This document shows positions 26,837-36,085 of a DNA stretch of 64,000 nucleotides, piece by piece. Every line of letters begins with the position of its first letter. Positions within the stretch are counted from its first letter, which is position 1. The notes under the pieces are model-generated. The model was given only the letters and a program-made list of their open reading frames with translations, had not been told where the DNA came from and made no database searches. Origin of the DNA: Saprospiraceae bacterium (GTDB taxonomy: Bacteria; Bacteroidota; Bacteroidia; Chitinophagales; Saprospiraceae); assembly GCA_021739645.1 (NCBI GenBank), contig JAIPBL010000013.1:1-64000 (forward strand). The letters are read 5' to 3'. The translations under genes and the position numbers were made by a program.

Positions 26837-26998
26837 GATTTATATCAGATGATGGGTTTTCCGGGTGGTGGGCAAATATAGGCAGGTATTTTTTTAGGGC
26901 TTTTGCTTTTAGGCTAAAATTGCTTGTTCCCTTGTTTTTGAAATATTACCTTGCTGGCGCTTTAAACAACCAATTTTTTACCCGAAAAAAATGTTGCT

Positions 26999-29434
26999 AT
27001 GAAAAATTTTAAACTCAAGCTGTTTGCTTATTGCCTGCTTTCCGCCAATATGCTTGGTGCGCAAAGTTACCAACCAGCCTCTAAGGTTTTCCATGCAAAT
27101 GAAATTCGGACTGTTTTTGCTGCTGGCGGGTCCATGTTCTGGGACGGTACTGACAATGGCGACTACATTGTGCCGTACCAAGACGAAAACTCACCGGGCA
27201 CCATTTTTAATGGGAATTTGTGGATCGGAACAATTGACAGCGGGCAATTGAGGGTCGCTGCGCAAACATTTGGCGTAATTGGTAACCAAGTTGATTTTTA
27301 CCCTGGCCCACTTGACCCAGCTTCTGGACTTCCATTTTCCACTGACGATGTGAAACATTTCAACAAGGTTTGGAGCGTGGAGCGAAACGAGGTCGAGCAG
27401 CACCTCGCCGATTACGCCGACAATGGCACGATTGACAACCCCATCTTTTCGGTGGTGGGTTGGCCGGGCAACCGTAACCCCTATTTCAGCTCGATAAATG
27501 GCTTCAAACTGCCGGAAATGCAAGCTGGCGCCGCCCCATTTTTCGATCGGAATGGCGATGGAATTTACAATGCCTTTCAAGGTGAGTATCCTTTGCCGCC
27601 GGGGGTTGCACCAGATGAAATCCCGGCGCAAATGGTTTGGCAAGTTTACAACGACGCTGCTGGTGCGCATGGCGAAACGGGTGGTGCGCCGCTGGGTTTT
27701 GAAATCCAGCAAACGGCTTGGGCCTTCCGTTGCTACGACAACCCGTTGCTGAATCAAACCCTGTTTGTTTCACATAAAATAATCAACCACTCGGGACGTG
27801 ATTATTCAGACGTTTACATTGGACAATGGTCCGACCTTGATATTGGATGCCATTTAGATGATTATTCTGGGTGTGCACCATCGCTCAATTCGTATTTCGA
27901 TTATAATGCGACTCCTGTGGATAAAGCAAATTGCGAAGGAATACAGAGCTATGGCGAATTTCCGCCAGTTCAGGCGGTGACTTTTTTGAATCAAAAAATG
28001 GCGGGCTTCCAAATTATGAACAACACCATAAATGCACCTGTCCCGGGAACGACTGACCCCTCAGTTGGTTTGGAATTTTACCGCAGCCTCACCGGAAAGT
28101 GGAAAGATGGAACGCCATTGACCTTTGGAGGAGATGGCTATGACCCAGGGTCTTCGAGTGCAGCGGTAAAATTTGCTTTCCCCGATGACCCCAATGACCC
28201 CATTGGCTGGTCGCAATACACTGAAAACCTGCCCTATTTTGATGTTCGGCAGTTGGGCGTTGTCGTTTTCGACTCCTTTAGAAATGGGGAGGTGAAAACA
28301 ATCGACGTGGCATTTTCCACCCATTTTGACCCAAAACTCAACCACGTGGAGCAGGTGTCCCTGATTTACGATGAGGTTCCGAAAATCAAAAATTGGTACG
28401 CCACGGGCTTCGAAGGTGCCTGTACGCAGCCTGATTGCGACGGTGACTGCATTTGGCCCGGCGATGCCAATAATGACGGGATTGCCGACCATTATGACCT
28501 ACTGGCCTTGGGGCAAGGCTTCGGTGCAGAAGGTCCGGCCCGCTATGCCTCCAAAGTTTGGGCGCCGCAGTCGGGTGGCAATTGGCTCCAGTCATTGCCG
28601 AGTGGCCTCAACTTCAAGCACTTGGATGCCGATGGCAATGGGAAAGTGGAACCTGCCGATTTTGAAATGACGAAACTGCATTATGGGAAGTTCAGGAACG
28701 AATACTTGAAGCACGACCAGTACCTTGCTGGGGAGGATTTTTACTTCGATACTTCCGTGGATTTGGATGATGGGGTGTTGGACAAATCAGCAGGGCCTTT
28801 CAACCTTTTTATCAGCAAATTGCCGATGGACAGCCTGGTGGGAGTGGCGCTGACCGTGGAGTTTGACACCAATTATTTTGAAGACTTTCCGATTCTTAAA
28901 ACATCGTTTTTAGATTACCCAAACTATGCCGCTGCCCCTCGAAACGAAGACAACCGGATGTCTGGCGAATTGAATTTTGCGGTGGTAAAAAATGATGGCA
29001 ATAGCATCACGGAGAATGAAAAACTGTTCAAGGCACTGTTGATGAAGCCAAAAGCCGTACTGCCCAGTACCAGCACTTCGCTTCGTTTAAGGAATATTCG
29101 AGGTATTTTGCAAAACGGGAAAGAAGTCGCCTTCGGCGGAAAAGACTTGAACATTCGTTTCACTGGGTTTGAGGTCAAAAAAATCAAGCTATTCGAACCG
29201 ATACTAAATATTTACCCCAACCCCTCGGATGGCGTATTTTACTTCCACCTTGACCAAGATGAGGTGGCCAATTTGCGCATACTGGATGCCATGGGAAGGC
29301 TGGTGGATGTGCGACCCAAGTTGTATCAGCGGGATTTTATGGTGGACTTAACTGATTACAGCGCTGGTGTTTATTTCATGCAGTTGACACGGCAAACTGG
29401 TGTTCAGACGTGGATTCTGGTAAAAGGGAAATAG
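26999..29434 (+). CDS. T9SS type A secreted protein with a calcium-binding dockerin-like segment
   Basis: The protein has 811 residues. A signal peptide (MKNFKLKLFAYCLLSANMLGAQ) leads a long N-terminal region beginning with SGSMFWDG-like AGGSMFWDGTDNGDY and GNLWIGTIDSG. I recognise this as a common Bacteroidota secreted-protein module but cannot give it a function. Near 475-570, DCDGDCIWPGDANNDGIADHYDLLALG and KHLDADGNGKVEPADFEMTKLHYG form two EF-hand-like D-x-D/N-x-D-G loops, as in dockerins. A cohesin-like beta region follows (FNLFISKLPMDSLVGVALTVEFD). The end is a type A sorting domain (LNIYPNPSDGVFYF to WILVKGK). It is probably surface-bound. A weak -7 element (TACCTTG at 26947) precedes the start. 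Confidence 0.85.
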   Translation: MKNFKLKLFAYCLLSANMLGAQSYQPASKVFHANEIRTVFAAGGSMFWDGTDNGDYIVPYQDENSPGTIFNGNLWIGTIDSGQLRVAAQTFGVIGNQVDFYPGPLDPASGLPFSTDDVKHFNKVWSVERNEVEQHLADYADNGTIDNPIFSVVGWPGNRNPYFSSINGFKLPEMQAGAAPFFDRNGDGIYNAFQGEYPLPPGVAPDEIPAQMVWQVYNDAAGAHGETGGAPLGFEIQQTAWAFRCYDNPLLNQTLFVSHKIINHSGRDYSDVYIGQWSDLDIGCHLDDYSGCAPSLNSYFDYNATPVDKANCEGIQSYGEFPPVQAVTFLNQKMAGFQIMNNTINAPVPGTTDPSVGLEFYRSLTGKWKDGTPLTFGGDGYDPGSSSAAVKFAFPDDPNDPIGWSQYTENLPYFDVRQLGVVVFDSFRNGEVKTIDVAFSTHFDPKLNHVEQVSLIYDEVPKIKNWYATGFEGACTQPDCDGDCIWPGDANNDGIADHYDLLALGQGFGAEGPARYASKVWAPQSGGNWLQSLPSGLNFKHLDADGNGKVEPADFEMTKLHYGKFRNEYLKHDQYLAGEDFYFDTSVDLDDGVLDKSAGPFNLFISKLPMDSLVGVALTVEFDTNYFEDFPILKTSFLDYPNYAAAPRNEDNRMSGELNFAVVKNDGNSITENEKLFKALLMKPKAVLPSTSTSLRLRNIRGILQNGKEVAFGGKDLNIRFTGFEVKKIKLFEPILNIYPNPSDGVFYFHLDQDEVANLRILDAMGRLVDVRPKLYQRDFMVDLTDYSAGVYFMQLTRQTGVQTWILVKGK

Positions 29435-29478
29435 GGCAATTGACAAAATGCGCTACCTTGGCACCAAAACAAAAACGC

Positions 29479-30504
29479 ATGAAATTTCACCACTTACTTG
29501 CTTTTCTTTTGCTCTATTCCTGTGGTACTGAATCGGAATCCAATTCAGCCGAAGATGGGATGTCAATGCCCAAGACCATCGGGAAAATTGAGCGAATATC
29601 TCCGGATTTAGATGCCATCATCGCACCTGATGCAAAGATTGAGGTGATAGCCGAGGGTTTCACTTGGTCTGAAGGGCCGCTGTGGGATGAGAATGGTGGC
29701 TATGTTCTTTTCACGGATGTACCCGAAAACAAAATTTTTAAGTGGAAAGAGGGCGAGGGCATCAGTCTGTACCTCTCTCCGTCGGGATTCACGGGTGACA
29801 AAACTGATAGCACCGAGCCAGGTGCCAATGGACTTACGCTCAATGCCGCAGGCCAGCTCGTGATGTGCCAACATGGCGACCGCCGGGTAGCCATCATGGA
29901 TGCACCATTGGACAATCCAGCTCCTAAGTTTACGACCAAAGCAGATAAATGGAACGGTAAGCGCCTGAACAGCCCGAACGATTTGGTTTTTGATAAAAAC
30001 GGCAACCTGTATTTCACCGACCCGCCATACGGACTGAAGGGCCATGCGGAAAGCCCACTCAAGGAAATCCCATTTCAAGGCGTTTACCGAGTGGGCGCAG
30101 ATGGCAAGGCCGTTTTGCTTGACTCCTCACTTAGCCGTCCGAACGGCATTGCATTTTCACCCGATGAGAAGACGCTGTTTGTGGCCAACTCCGACCCAGA
30201 ACGGGCATTGTGGATGGCATACGATGTTCAACCCGACGGAAACGTTGTCAATGGCCATGTTTTTCACGATGCTACGGAGATGGTCAGCGACTCATTGAAA
30301 GGCTTGCCGGACGGCATGAAAATTAGGGGCGACGGAACCATTTTCGCAACTGGGCCTGGTGGCGTTCTAGTCTTTAAGATGGATGGAACATTGATTGGCC
30401 GCATCAACCCTAGTGAAGCCACTGCCAACTGTGCTATCGGGGGCGATGGCTATCTTTACCTTACTTCTGACATGTACCTGTGCAGAGTTAAGTTGGTGGA
30501 TTGA
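29479..30504 (+). CDS. SMP-30/gluconolactonase family lipoprotein
   Basis: The protein has 341 residues. It is a lipoprotein (MKFHHLLAFLLLYSCGTE; Cys15 as lipobox). The six-bladed propeller carries the family's metal and active-site motifs: EGFTWSEGPLWDENG (Glu ligand), GANGLTLNAAGQLVMCQHGDRR, RLNSPNDLVFDKNGNLYFTDPPYG (Asn/Asp ligands), LSRPNGIAFSPDEKTLFVANSD (Asp ligand) and GLPDGMKIRGDGTIFATGPGG. The metal residues appear intact. Such enzymes hydrolyse sugar lactones; here it would act in the periplasm or at the surface. The substrate cannot be inferred from the neighbours. The start was moved 23 codons in to the lipoprotein Met. Confidence 0.9.
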   Translation: MKFHHLLAFLLLYSCGTESESNSAEDGMSMPKTIGKIERISPDLDAIIAPDAKIEVIAEGFTWSEGPLWDENGGYVLFTDVPENKIFKWKEGEGISLYLSPSGFTGDKTDSTEPGANGLTLNAAGQLVMCQHGDRRVAIMDAPLDNPAPKFTTKADKWNGKRLNSPNDLVFDKNGNLYFTDPPYGLKGHAESPLKEIPFQGVYRVGADGKAVLLDSSLSRPNGIAFSPDEKTLFVANSDPERALWMAYDVQPDGNVVNGHVFHDATEMVSDSLKGLPDGMKIRGDGTIFATGPGGVLVFKMDGTLIGRINPSEATANCAIGGDGYLYLTSDMYLCRVKLVD

Positions 30505-31124
30505 TTTTCCTGAAATGGGCTAATCAATAATGAATGCGTGAGAGCTGTAGGGGAAGCGACAATAATTGTTGATTAATTTCTACGCCTTTCTACTTGGGTG
30601 TTATCAAAAATTCAAGAGAGTAATGACTTAAATCGCTATTTAATAGGCGGTTATTAAGTAGGTGATTTTGAATTGAATTTATACCACGTATGGTGTATAA
30701 TTGCATGGTATGACTAAAATTCAATTTAGCATATTAGCTTTGTACTTTAAAACAAGTGAAGGGTTTGGATATAATTTTATAGAACCATACTTCAGACCCA
30801 TTTTCGTCTCACCACTCCTGTCTTAACCACAAAGTAAAATTTCCTATTGGTCTTGCCCAGTTTGGGCATTGGATTGTATTGTTCAAAACTTTGACAATTC
30901 AATCAGCCTAATAATTCGTTGTTGTTTCATGCTAGTTATAATCATTCTAAGGGCATCGAGTCCATAAGTAGGTATTGGGACTTAGGTGTTAGGTATTGTG
31001 TTGAAAATCAATTACTTGCACAATTTATACTCTAAACTAATTTCACGGAAGTACTTACTAGTATATAGTTAGCATTTCCTAGATAAAGACTTTGACAATA
31101 TTTAATAACCAAAACATTTCATCG
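30505..31124. other. AT-rich non-coding region, 620 bp
   Basis: No protein-like frame was seen. The region is clearly more AT-rich than the flanking genes. It contains an imperfect palindrome TTATACCACG/TATGGTGTATAA at 30679-30700 and a -7-like TAGCTTTG at 30735-30742, nearly 400 bp before the next start codon. It may be a long leader or a remnant of deleted genes. Nothing else could be identified. Confidence 0.45.
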
Positions 31125-34100
31125 ATGAAAAAGCATTTTTCTACCATTATTAAAGGACTTGTTCATAAAGGAAAAGAAAGGCCTAATGGGAAGGAGTATG
31201 GTAAAAGGTTACCAATATTTCTTGCCATGATGCTCATCGCTTCCATATTTTATGCCCAAGGAAACTGCAGCGACCAACTTGCTTACTGGAACTTGAATGC
31301 CTGCACGTCGGGTTCGAGCTACAGCGAGTTTACTGCAAATACTAGCACTCCAAGCGGATTTGCATCGGTTAGCGCCTCTATCTTTTCCAACCAAGGCGAC
31401 CACTCCTGCAATTACGGCCAAAGTGGCGAAGGTATTTGCCATGCCATCCGAGACAACTGTTCTTGGTCAAATACCGACAACAACGCTTATACTTTTAGTG
31501 TCACCATCAAACCAACGACTGGTAGCACGGCCAAACTTTCAAAGCTGACCTTTTACGAATCAGCTCCAAGCAGCTACAGCTGGGTAGGAGGCGGCAGTGG
31601 TGACAATGACCCGCCATCTAAATACGGCGTTAGGGTAACTAAAAACGGCACTGAAATCTTCAAACAAATTGACATCGCAACAACCAGTGCTTGGTCATTG
31701 GAGACCATAGATTTTTCAGCTGACCCAGATTTTTCTGTCACCAGCCAAACGACTTTTAACTTTCAGATTCTGGGCTACTGCCGTCAAGGGTCTGGGGGAT
31801 ATGCTGTTTGGGATGTTGACGAAATAAAAGTAATCGGCTGCTCCGAAGGCCCCTGCACCAATCAGGGTGGCGACAGCGACGGCGACGGCGTCTGCAATAA
31901 CCAAGATTGCCAACCCAACAACGCTGCCTACCCAGCTACGCCTGGCACTCCCTGCAATGACAACAATGCCAACACTACCAATGATGTCATCCAAGCGGAT
32001 GGCTGTGGCTGTGCAGGCACACCAATTAACAACAATTGCGTGATTGGGACAAAGCGCACAGTGACAAGCACCAATGGCAATTGCGGCACCTGGTGTACCA
32101 GCAGTTATGCGATGACATTAGGAGCAGGCGAATGCTATACCGCTGGCAGTGACGTCGTCTTCAAGGAGTTCACAAATGGAACTGCAACCCTGACAGGTAC
32201 TTTTAAGAAAGGTACTACCACTAAAAGCGTTAATATTTCTTTTACAGGTAAGACTTCAATTGCCCCGTCGGGAAGCCCAAAATATGACCTTTGCATCAAC
32301 AGTGGCGGCAGCAGTTGGTACTACTACCAAAACTTCTCCGGCACAATAGGTTCTTACAATATTACCAAGTACGGTCCAGCCTTCCAGGTTGGTACGGGCG
32401 CAAACTTGCAGGAAAACGTCTATGGAGCTTCCGGCTGGTTCTCTTACGGAGGCAACAATAACGGTGACCTAAACTTCCGATTAGGCAGTGCCTCCAACCT
32501 CATTACGGATACCGACAATGATGGCGTGTGCGATGCTGACGACTGTCAGCCAAACAACCCAGCACTTCCTACAACGCCCGGCACATCTTGCAACGACGGT
32601 AATCCGAATACCACCAATGACGTCATCCAGGCGGATGGCTGCACCTGCGCTGGAACGCCTGCCTGCAACCTTGCGGCAACCTTTACGGTGCCAAACGGTT
32701 GCCTGACCAGTTCGTTCTTGATTTTTGCGGATGCAAACGACCCGTATTTCCCACCGAACAACCCTAACTACACCTATTCGTACAACATCCAGCCTGCGAA
32801 TACCGTGGCGGGATTGTCCACGATAGACCCACGTTCGGTAACTGCTACCTTTAATGCACCTGGTGTCAAAACAGTTACGGCAACGATTACAAATCCAGCA
32901 ATACCAAACTGTACACTTGTAAAAACAACCACGTTCACCGTCTCGGATTGTAGCCCATGTGCCAATCAAGGTGGTGATAGCGATGGCGATGGTGTTTGCA
33001 ACAACGTGGACTGCCAACCGAACAACCCCGCATATCCAGCAACGCCTGGCACTCCGTGCAACGATGGCAACCCGAACACCACCAACGACGTGGTACAAGC
33101 TGGCGGCTGCTCCTGTGCTGGAACGCCTGCGAACACGCCGGACTGCGTGAACGGTATCAACATTTCGGTGGCAAACAACACGATTGTAGTGACCGGCCTC
33201 AATGGTGCGCCGATTTCAGGGCTACAGGTTTTCAGCTCAAGCTGGCAGACTATTTACAATTGCTTCGCAAACTGCGGTGCCTCGCAAACGGTGGTCGTGA
33301 CGCCTGGCACGTACTATGTTTACGCCAAATACTACTCCGCTGGCTACCAGTTGATTTGTGAGAAACAAGCTACCTTAACGGTAACCAGTAGCTGTGCCAA
33401 CCAAGGCGGCGACAGCGATGGTGATGGTGTTTGCAACAACCAAGACTGCCAGCCGAATAACCCAGCATATCCAGCTACACCTGGTACGCCTTGTAATGAC
33501 GGCAACTCGAATACCATCAATGATGTAGTCACTTCAAATGGTTGTGGCTGCGCTGGTACGCCAGTTACAGTTTGCGACAACATCACTTCCGGTGGAACAA
33601 TAGGGTTCGGCAACAACTGTTCTTCTACTATTTCCATTTCATGCAACAGTGCTATTCCTAACATAGCCAGCTGTGTAAACCCAGCGGGTGGCAGCGGTAC
33701 GATGGAAATCATTTGGCTGAAGAGCACCACCAGTTGTTCAGCACCAACTACAACGGCAGCACAGATCATTGCAGGTTTAGACCCACATTGGGTATGGATT
33801 CAAGGTGCGACCGGATTGACTTACAACCCAGGCACAGCGACTCAAAACACTTGCTACCTGCGTTGTACTCGCAGGGCTGGTTGTGATTCCTATGTCGAAT
33901 CCAATATTATCAGCCTGACGACAGATTGTGGCGGTGGTGGCGGAACACCAAATTGTGCAAACATCACAATCACAGCTAGCAATGGTACTATTACAGTTGG
34001 AAATTTAGGGGCAGCTCCATTCGCTTCCGTCAAGATTTTCAATAGCAGTTGGGGCACCGAATACAGTTGCTATGCAAACTGCGCTAGTCCAACAGTCACG

Positions 34101-36005
34101 GTAAACGTTCCTCAAGGCACCTACTATGTTTACGCTGGTTATGTAGGAAGCAATTACTCATTGATTTGTGAAACCAACAAAACCGTGACCGTAACTGGCG
34201 GAAATCCATGTGCCAACCAAGGCGGCGACAGCGATGGCGACGGTGTTTGCAACAACCAAGACTGCCAGCCGAACAACCCAGCCTACCCGGCAACGCCCGG
34301 CACAGCTTGCAATGACAACAACACCAACACCACCAACGATGTGATTACAGCCGATGGCTGCGGCTGTGCTGGTACACCAGTTAGCCCATGTGCCAACCAA
34401 GGTGGAGACAGCGATGGTGACGGCGTTTGCAACAACCAAGATTGCCAGTCAAATAACGCTGCCTATCCGGCAACGCCAGGTTCAGCTTGCAACGACAACA
34501 ATGCCAGCACCACCAACGATGTGGTAACGGCTGATGGTTGCGGCTGTGCGGGCACACCAGTGAACAACGGCTGCACACCAACTACGCTGGTGAGCTATAA
34601 CATGCAGGCTTGCAACTCTTGCAGCGGTACAAGTTCGCCAAGCAACTGGTCAGAATTTACACCAACATACAGTGGCAACGGTGGCTGCACAGGTTTGACA
34701 GCAACGGCAATTTCGCCAAAGGTTGCAGGGACTGAACATTCTTGTACACCTCGCTCGAATGGCAATGCACTTTGCACCGGGTCTGGAAACACCATGCGGT
34801 TCAGCGTCACCTTGCCGAACGGTGGCGACCTGAGCGGGATTTCGTTCTACGAGCAAGCGCCAGCACAATACGTTTGGTCAAGCTCAAGCAATACCAACTG
34901 TTCTGGCACGAATACTGGGACAAACAACCCTCCGACCAAGTTTGACCTAAAAGTATTCAAAGGAAATACGCAGGTGTTTAGCCAGACCTACAATACCCAG
35001 TCCACTTGGAACTTGCGGAATGTCAGCTTTGGTGGCAACACTTCCTTCAGCACAACGGGCAACTCGACCTATACTTTCGAATTTACACCACATACCACAA
35101 CTGGCTCAGGTTCTGTAAAGGCATGGGATATTGATGAAATCGCTGTGATGGGCTGCTGCGGTAGCAACAACTCTGGCGGCGGGGGCACTCCGAATTGTGC
35201 TAACATCACCATCACTCCAGGTGCTGGCAAAGTTACAGTGGCTGGTTTGGGTGGTGCCCCGGTTTCCTCGCTTCAGGTGTTCAATTCATCTTGGACTGCC
35301 AACATGTACAATTGTTTCGGGAATTGCAATGCAACAGAGGTTGTCACGCTTCCAGCAGGTACCTATAACGTGTTGGCAAAATACTACGATGCTAGCTGGC
35401 AACCTATCTGCGAGAAGTCGCAGACTATTACGGTTAGTAGTGCTGCACTTGGCGACCAAAGCGAGTCACTCCAGTTTGCGGCACAAAAGGAAGAGGATTT
35501 CACGGCACTTTACTGGAGCCACAATAGGGGCAATAAAGTTGAGGAGTACCTCCTTGAGCGTTCTGCCAACGGCAGTGATTTCGAGCAAATCTTGAATCGT
35601 GGTTCAAAGGGCGGACAAAGCCAGGAGCTGTACGAAGACTTTGACTTGGAGCCATTTACTGGTGACAACTACTATCGCCTAAAAATGGTAAATAAGGACG
35701 GCAGCGTTACTTATTCAGAGGTTCAAAAAGTCAATTTCCCTGACGTGGTTGATTACAGTCTTTTCCCGAACCCGGCCAATGGTTTTGTGAAAGCAAGCCT
35801 TGAATCCGTTCTTGGTGCGCAGGACGTGAACATCACCATTTACAACAGTTTCGGCATCGAAATGAAGCAGTTCCACCTAGATGAAGTATATAGCAAGCAC
35901 TATCAGATGGACATTCGTGACCTCCACGAAGGCTACTACATCGTTTGGTTCAACGTACCTGGGCATCGTCCGGTAGCAAAGACCTTGATGATTGGCAGGA
36001 TATAA
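31125..36005 (+). CDS. Giant T9SS secreted protein with six thrombospondin-3-like calcium repeats
   Basis: The protein has 1626 residues from the ATG at 31125 (a TTG 11 codons upstream is unlikely). The signal segment PIFLAMMLIASIFYAQ is preceded by a 35-residue basic extension. Six copies of a ~57-residue module occur near 31856, 32502, 32960, 33393, 34209 and 34389. Each has GGDSDGDGVCNNxDCQPNN, then PGTPCNDGN, then NTTNDVxxxDGCGCAGTP. The D-x-D-x-D-G loops resemble thrombospondin type 3 calcium sites, with paired cysteines. Between them are three related beta modules (CANITITxxNGTITVxGL, ending CEKxxTVTV). Two related larger domains lie at the N-terminus and near 34570 (YWNLNACTSGSS and YNMQACNSCSGTSS). 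It ends in a type A sorting domain (FPNPANGFVKAS to LMIGRI). It is probably a cell-surface, calcium-stiffened adhesive protein. Confidence 0.87.
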   Translation: MKKHFSTIIKGLVHKGKERPNGKEYGKRLPIFLAMMLIASIFYAQGNCSDQLAYWNLNACTSGSSYSEFTANTSTPSGFASVSASIFSNQGDHSCNYGQSGEGICHAIRDNCSWSNTDNNAYTFSVTIKPTTGSTAKLSKLTFYESAPSSYSWVGGGSGDNDPPSKYGVRVTKNGTEIFKQIDIATTSAWSLETIDFSADPDFSVTSQTTFNFQILGYCRQGSGGYAVWDVDEIKVIGCSEGPCTNQGGDSDGDGVCNNQDCQPNNAAYPATPGTPCNDNNANTTNDVIQADGCGCAGTPINNNCVIGTKRTVTSTNGNCGTWCTSSYAMTLGAGECYTAGSDVVFKEFTNGTATLTGTFKKGTTTKSVNISFTGKTSIAPSGSPKYDLCINSGGSSWYYYQNFSGTIGSYNITKYGPAFQVGTGANLQENVYGASGWFSYGGNNNGDLNFRLGSASNLITDTDNDGVCDADDCQPNNPALPTTPGTSCNDGNPNTTNDVIQADGCTCAGTPACNLAATFTVPNGCLTSSFLIFADANDPYFPPNNPNYTYSYNIQPANTVAGLSTIDPRSVTATFNAPGVKTVTATITNPAIPNCTLVKTTTFTVSDCSPCANQGGDSDGDGVCNNVDCQPNNPAYPATPGTPCNDGNPNTTNDVVQAGGCSCAGTPANTPDCVNGINISVANNTIVVTGLNGAPISGLQVFSSSWQTIYNCFANCGASQTVVVTPGTYYVYAKYYSAGYQLICEKQATLTVTSSCANQGGDSDGDGVCNNQDCQPNNPAYPATPGTPCNDGNSNTINDVVTSNGCGCAGTPVTVCDNITSGGTIGFGNNCSSTISISCNSAIPNIASCVNPAGGSGTMEIIWLKSTTSCSAPTTTAAQIIAGLDPHWVWIQGATGLTYNPGTATQNTCYLRCTRRAGCDSYVESNIISLTTDCGGGGGTPNCANITITASNGTITVGNLGAAPFASVKIFNSSWGTEYSCYANCASPTVTVNVPQGTYYVYAGYVGSNYSLICETNKTVTVTGGNPCANQGGDSDGDGVCNNQDCQPNNPAYPATPGTACNDNNTNTTNDVITADGCGCAGTPVSPCANQGGDSDGDGVCNNQDCQSNNAAYPATPGSACNDNNASTTNDVVTADGCGCAGTPVNNGCTPTTLVSYNMQACNSCSGTSSPSNWSEFTPTYSGNGGCTGLTATAISPKVAGTEHSCTPRSNGNALCTGSGNTMRFSVTLPNGGDLSGISFYEQAPAQYVWSSSSNTNCSGTNTGTNNPPTKFDLKVFKGNTQVFSQTYNTQSTWNLRNVSFGGNTSFSTTGNSTYTFEFTPHTTTGSGSVKAWDIDEIAVMGCCGSNNSGGGGTPNCANITITPGAGKVTVAGLGGAPVSSLQVFNSSWTANMYNCFGNCNATEVVTLPAGTYNVLAKYYDASWQPICEKSQTITVSSAALGDQSESLQFAAQKEEDFTALYWSHNRGNKVEEYLLERSANGSDFEQILNRGSKGGQSQELYEDFDLEPFTGDNYYRLKMVNKDGSVTYSEVQKVNFPDVVDYSLFPNPANGFVKASLESVLGAQDVNITIYNSFGIEMKQFHLDEVYSKHYQMDIRDLHEGYYIVWFNVPGHRPVAKTLMIGRI
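31856..34562 (+). repeat. Six interspersed ~170-bp coding repeats
   Basis: DNA units starting near 31856, 32502, 32960, 33393, 34209 and 34389 are strongly similar, with a common core GGCGACAGCGATGGCGACGG and CCAACCAAGGC. The last two are adjacent in tandem. Sequence identity is highest between units 3-6, indicating recent duplication or gene conversion. Confidence 0.85.
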
Positions 36006-36030
36006 GTTATTACAACTGGTTTCGATTAAA

Positions 36031-36064
36031 GCGGCTGTACCTGATATTCAGGTGCAGCCGTTTA
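36031..36064. terminator. Bidirectional terminator between convergent genes
   Basis: CGGCTGTACCTGA (36032-36044) pairs with TCAGGTGCAGCCG (36048-36060) with one mismatch and a 3-nt loop. A TTTACTTTA stretch lies on one side and AAA on the other. It serves both the giant secreted protein gene and the convergent transporter gene. Confidence 0.75.
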
Positions 36065-36085
36065 CTTTAAGGTAAAAAAATGGTA

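Noticed and set aside
31856-34562. Regularly recurring repeats that might suggest a CRISPR array
   Set aside because: Units are about 170 bp, unevenly spaced and in frame within one protein; they encode calcium-binding modules.
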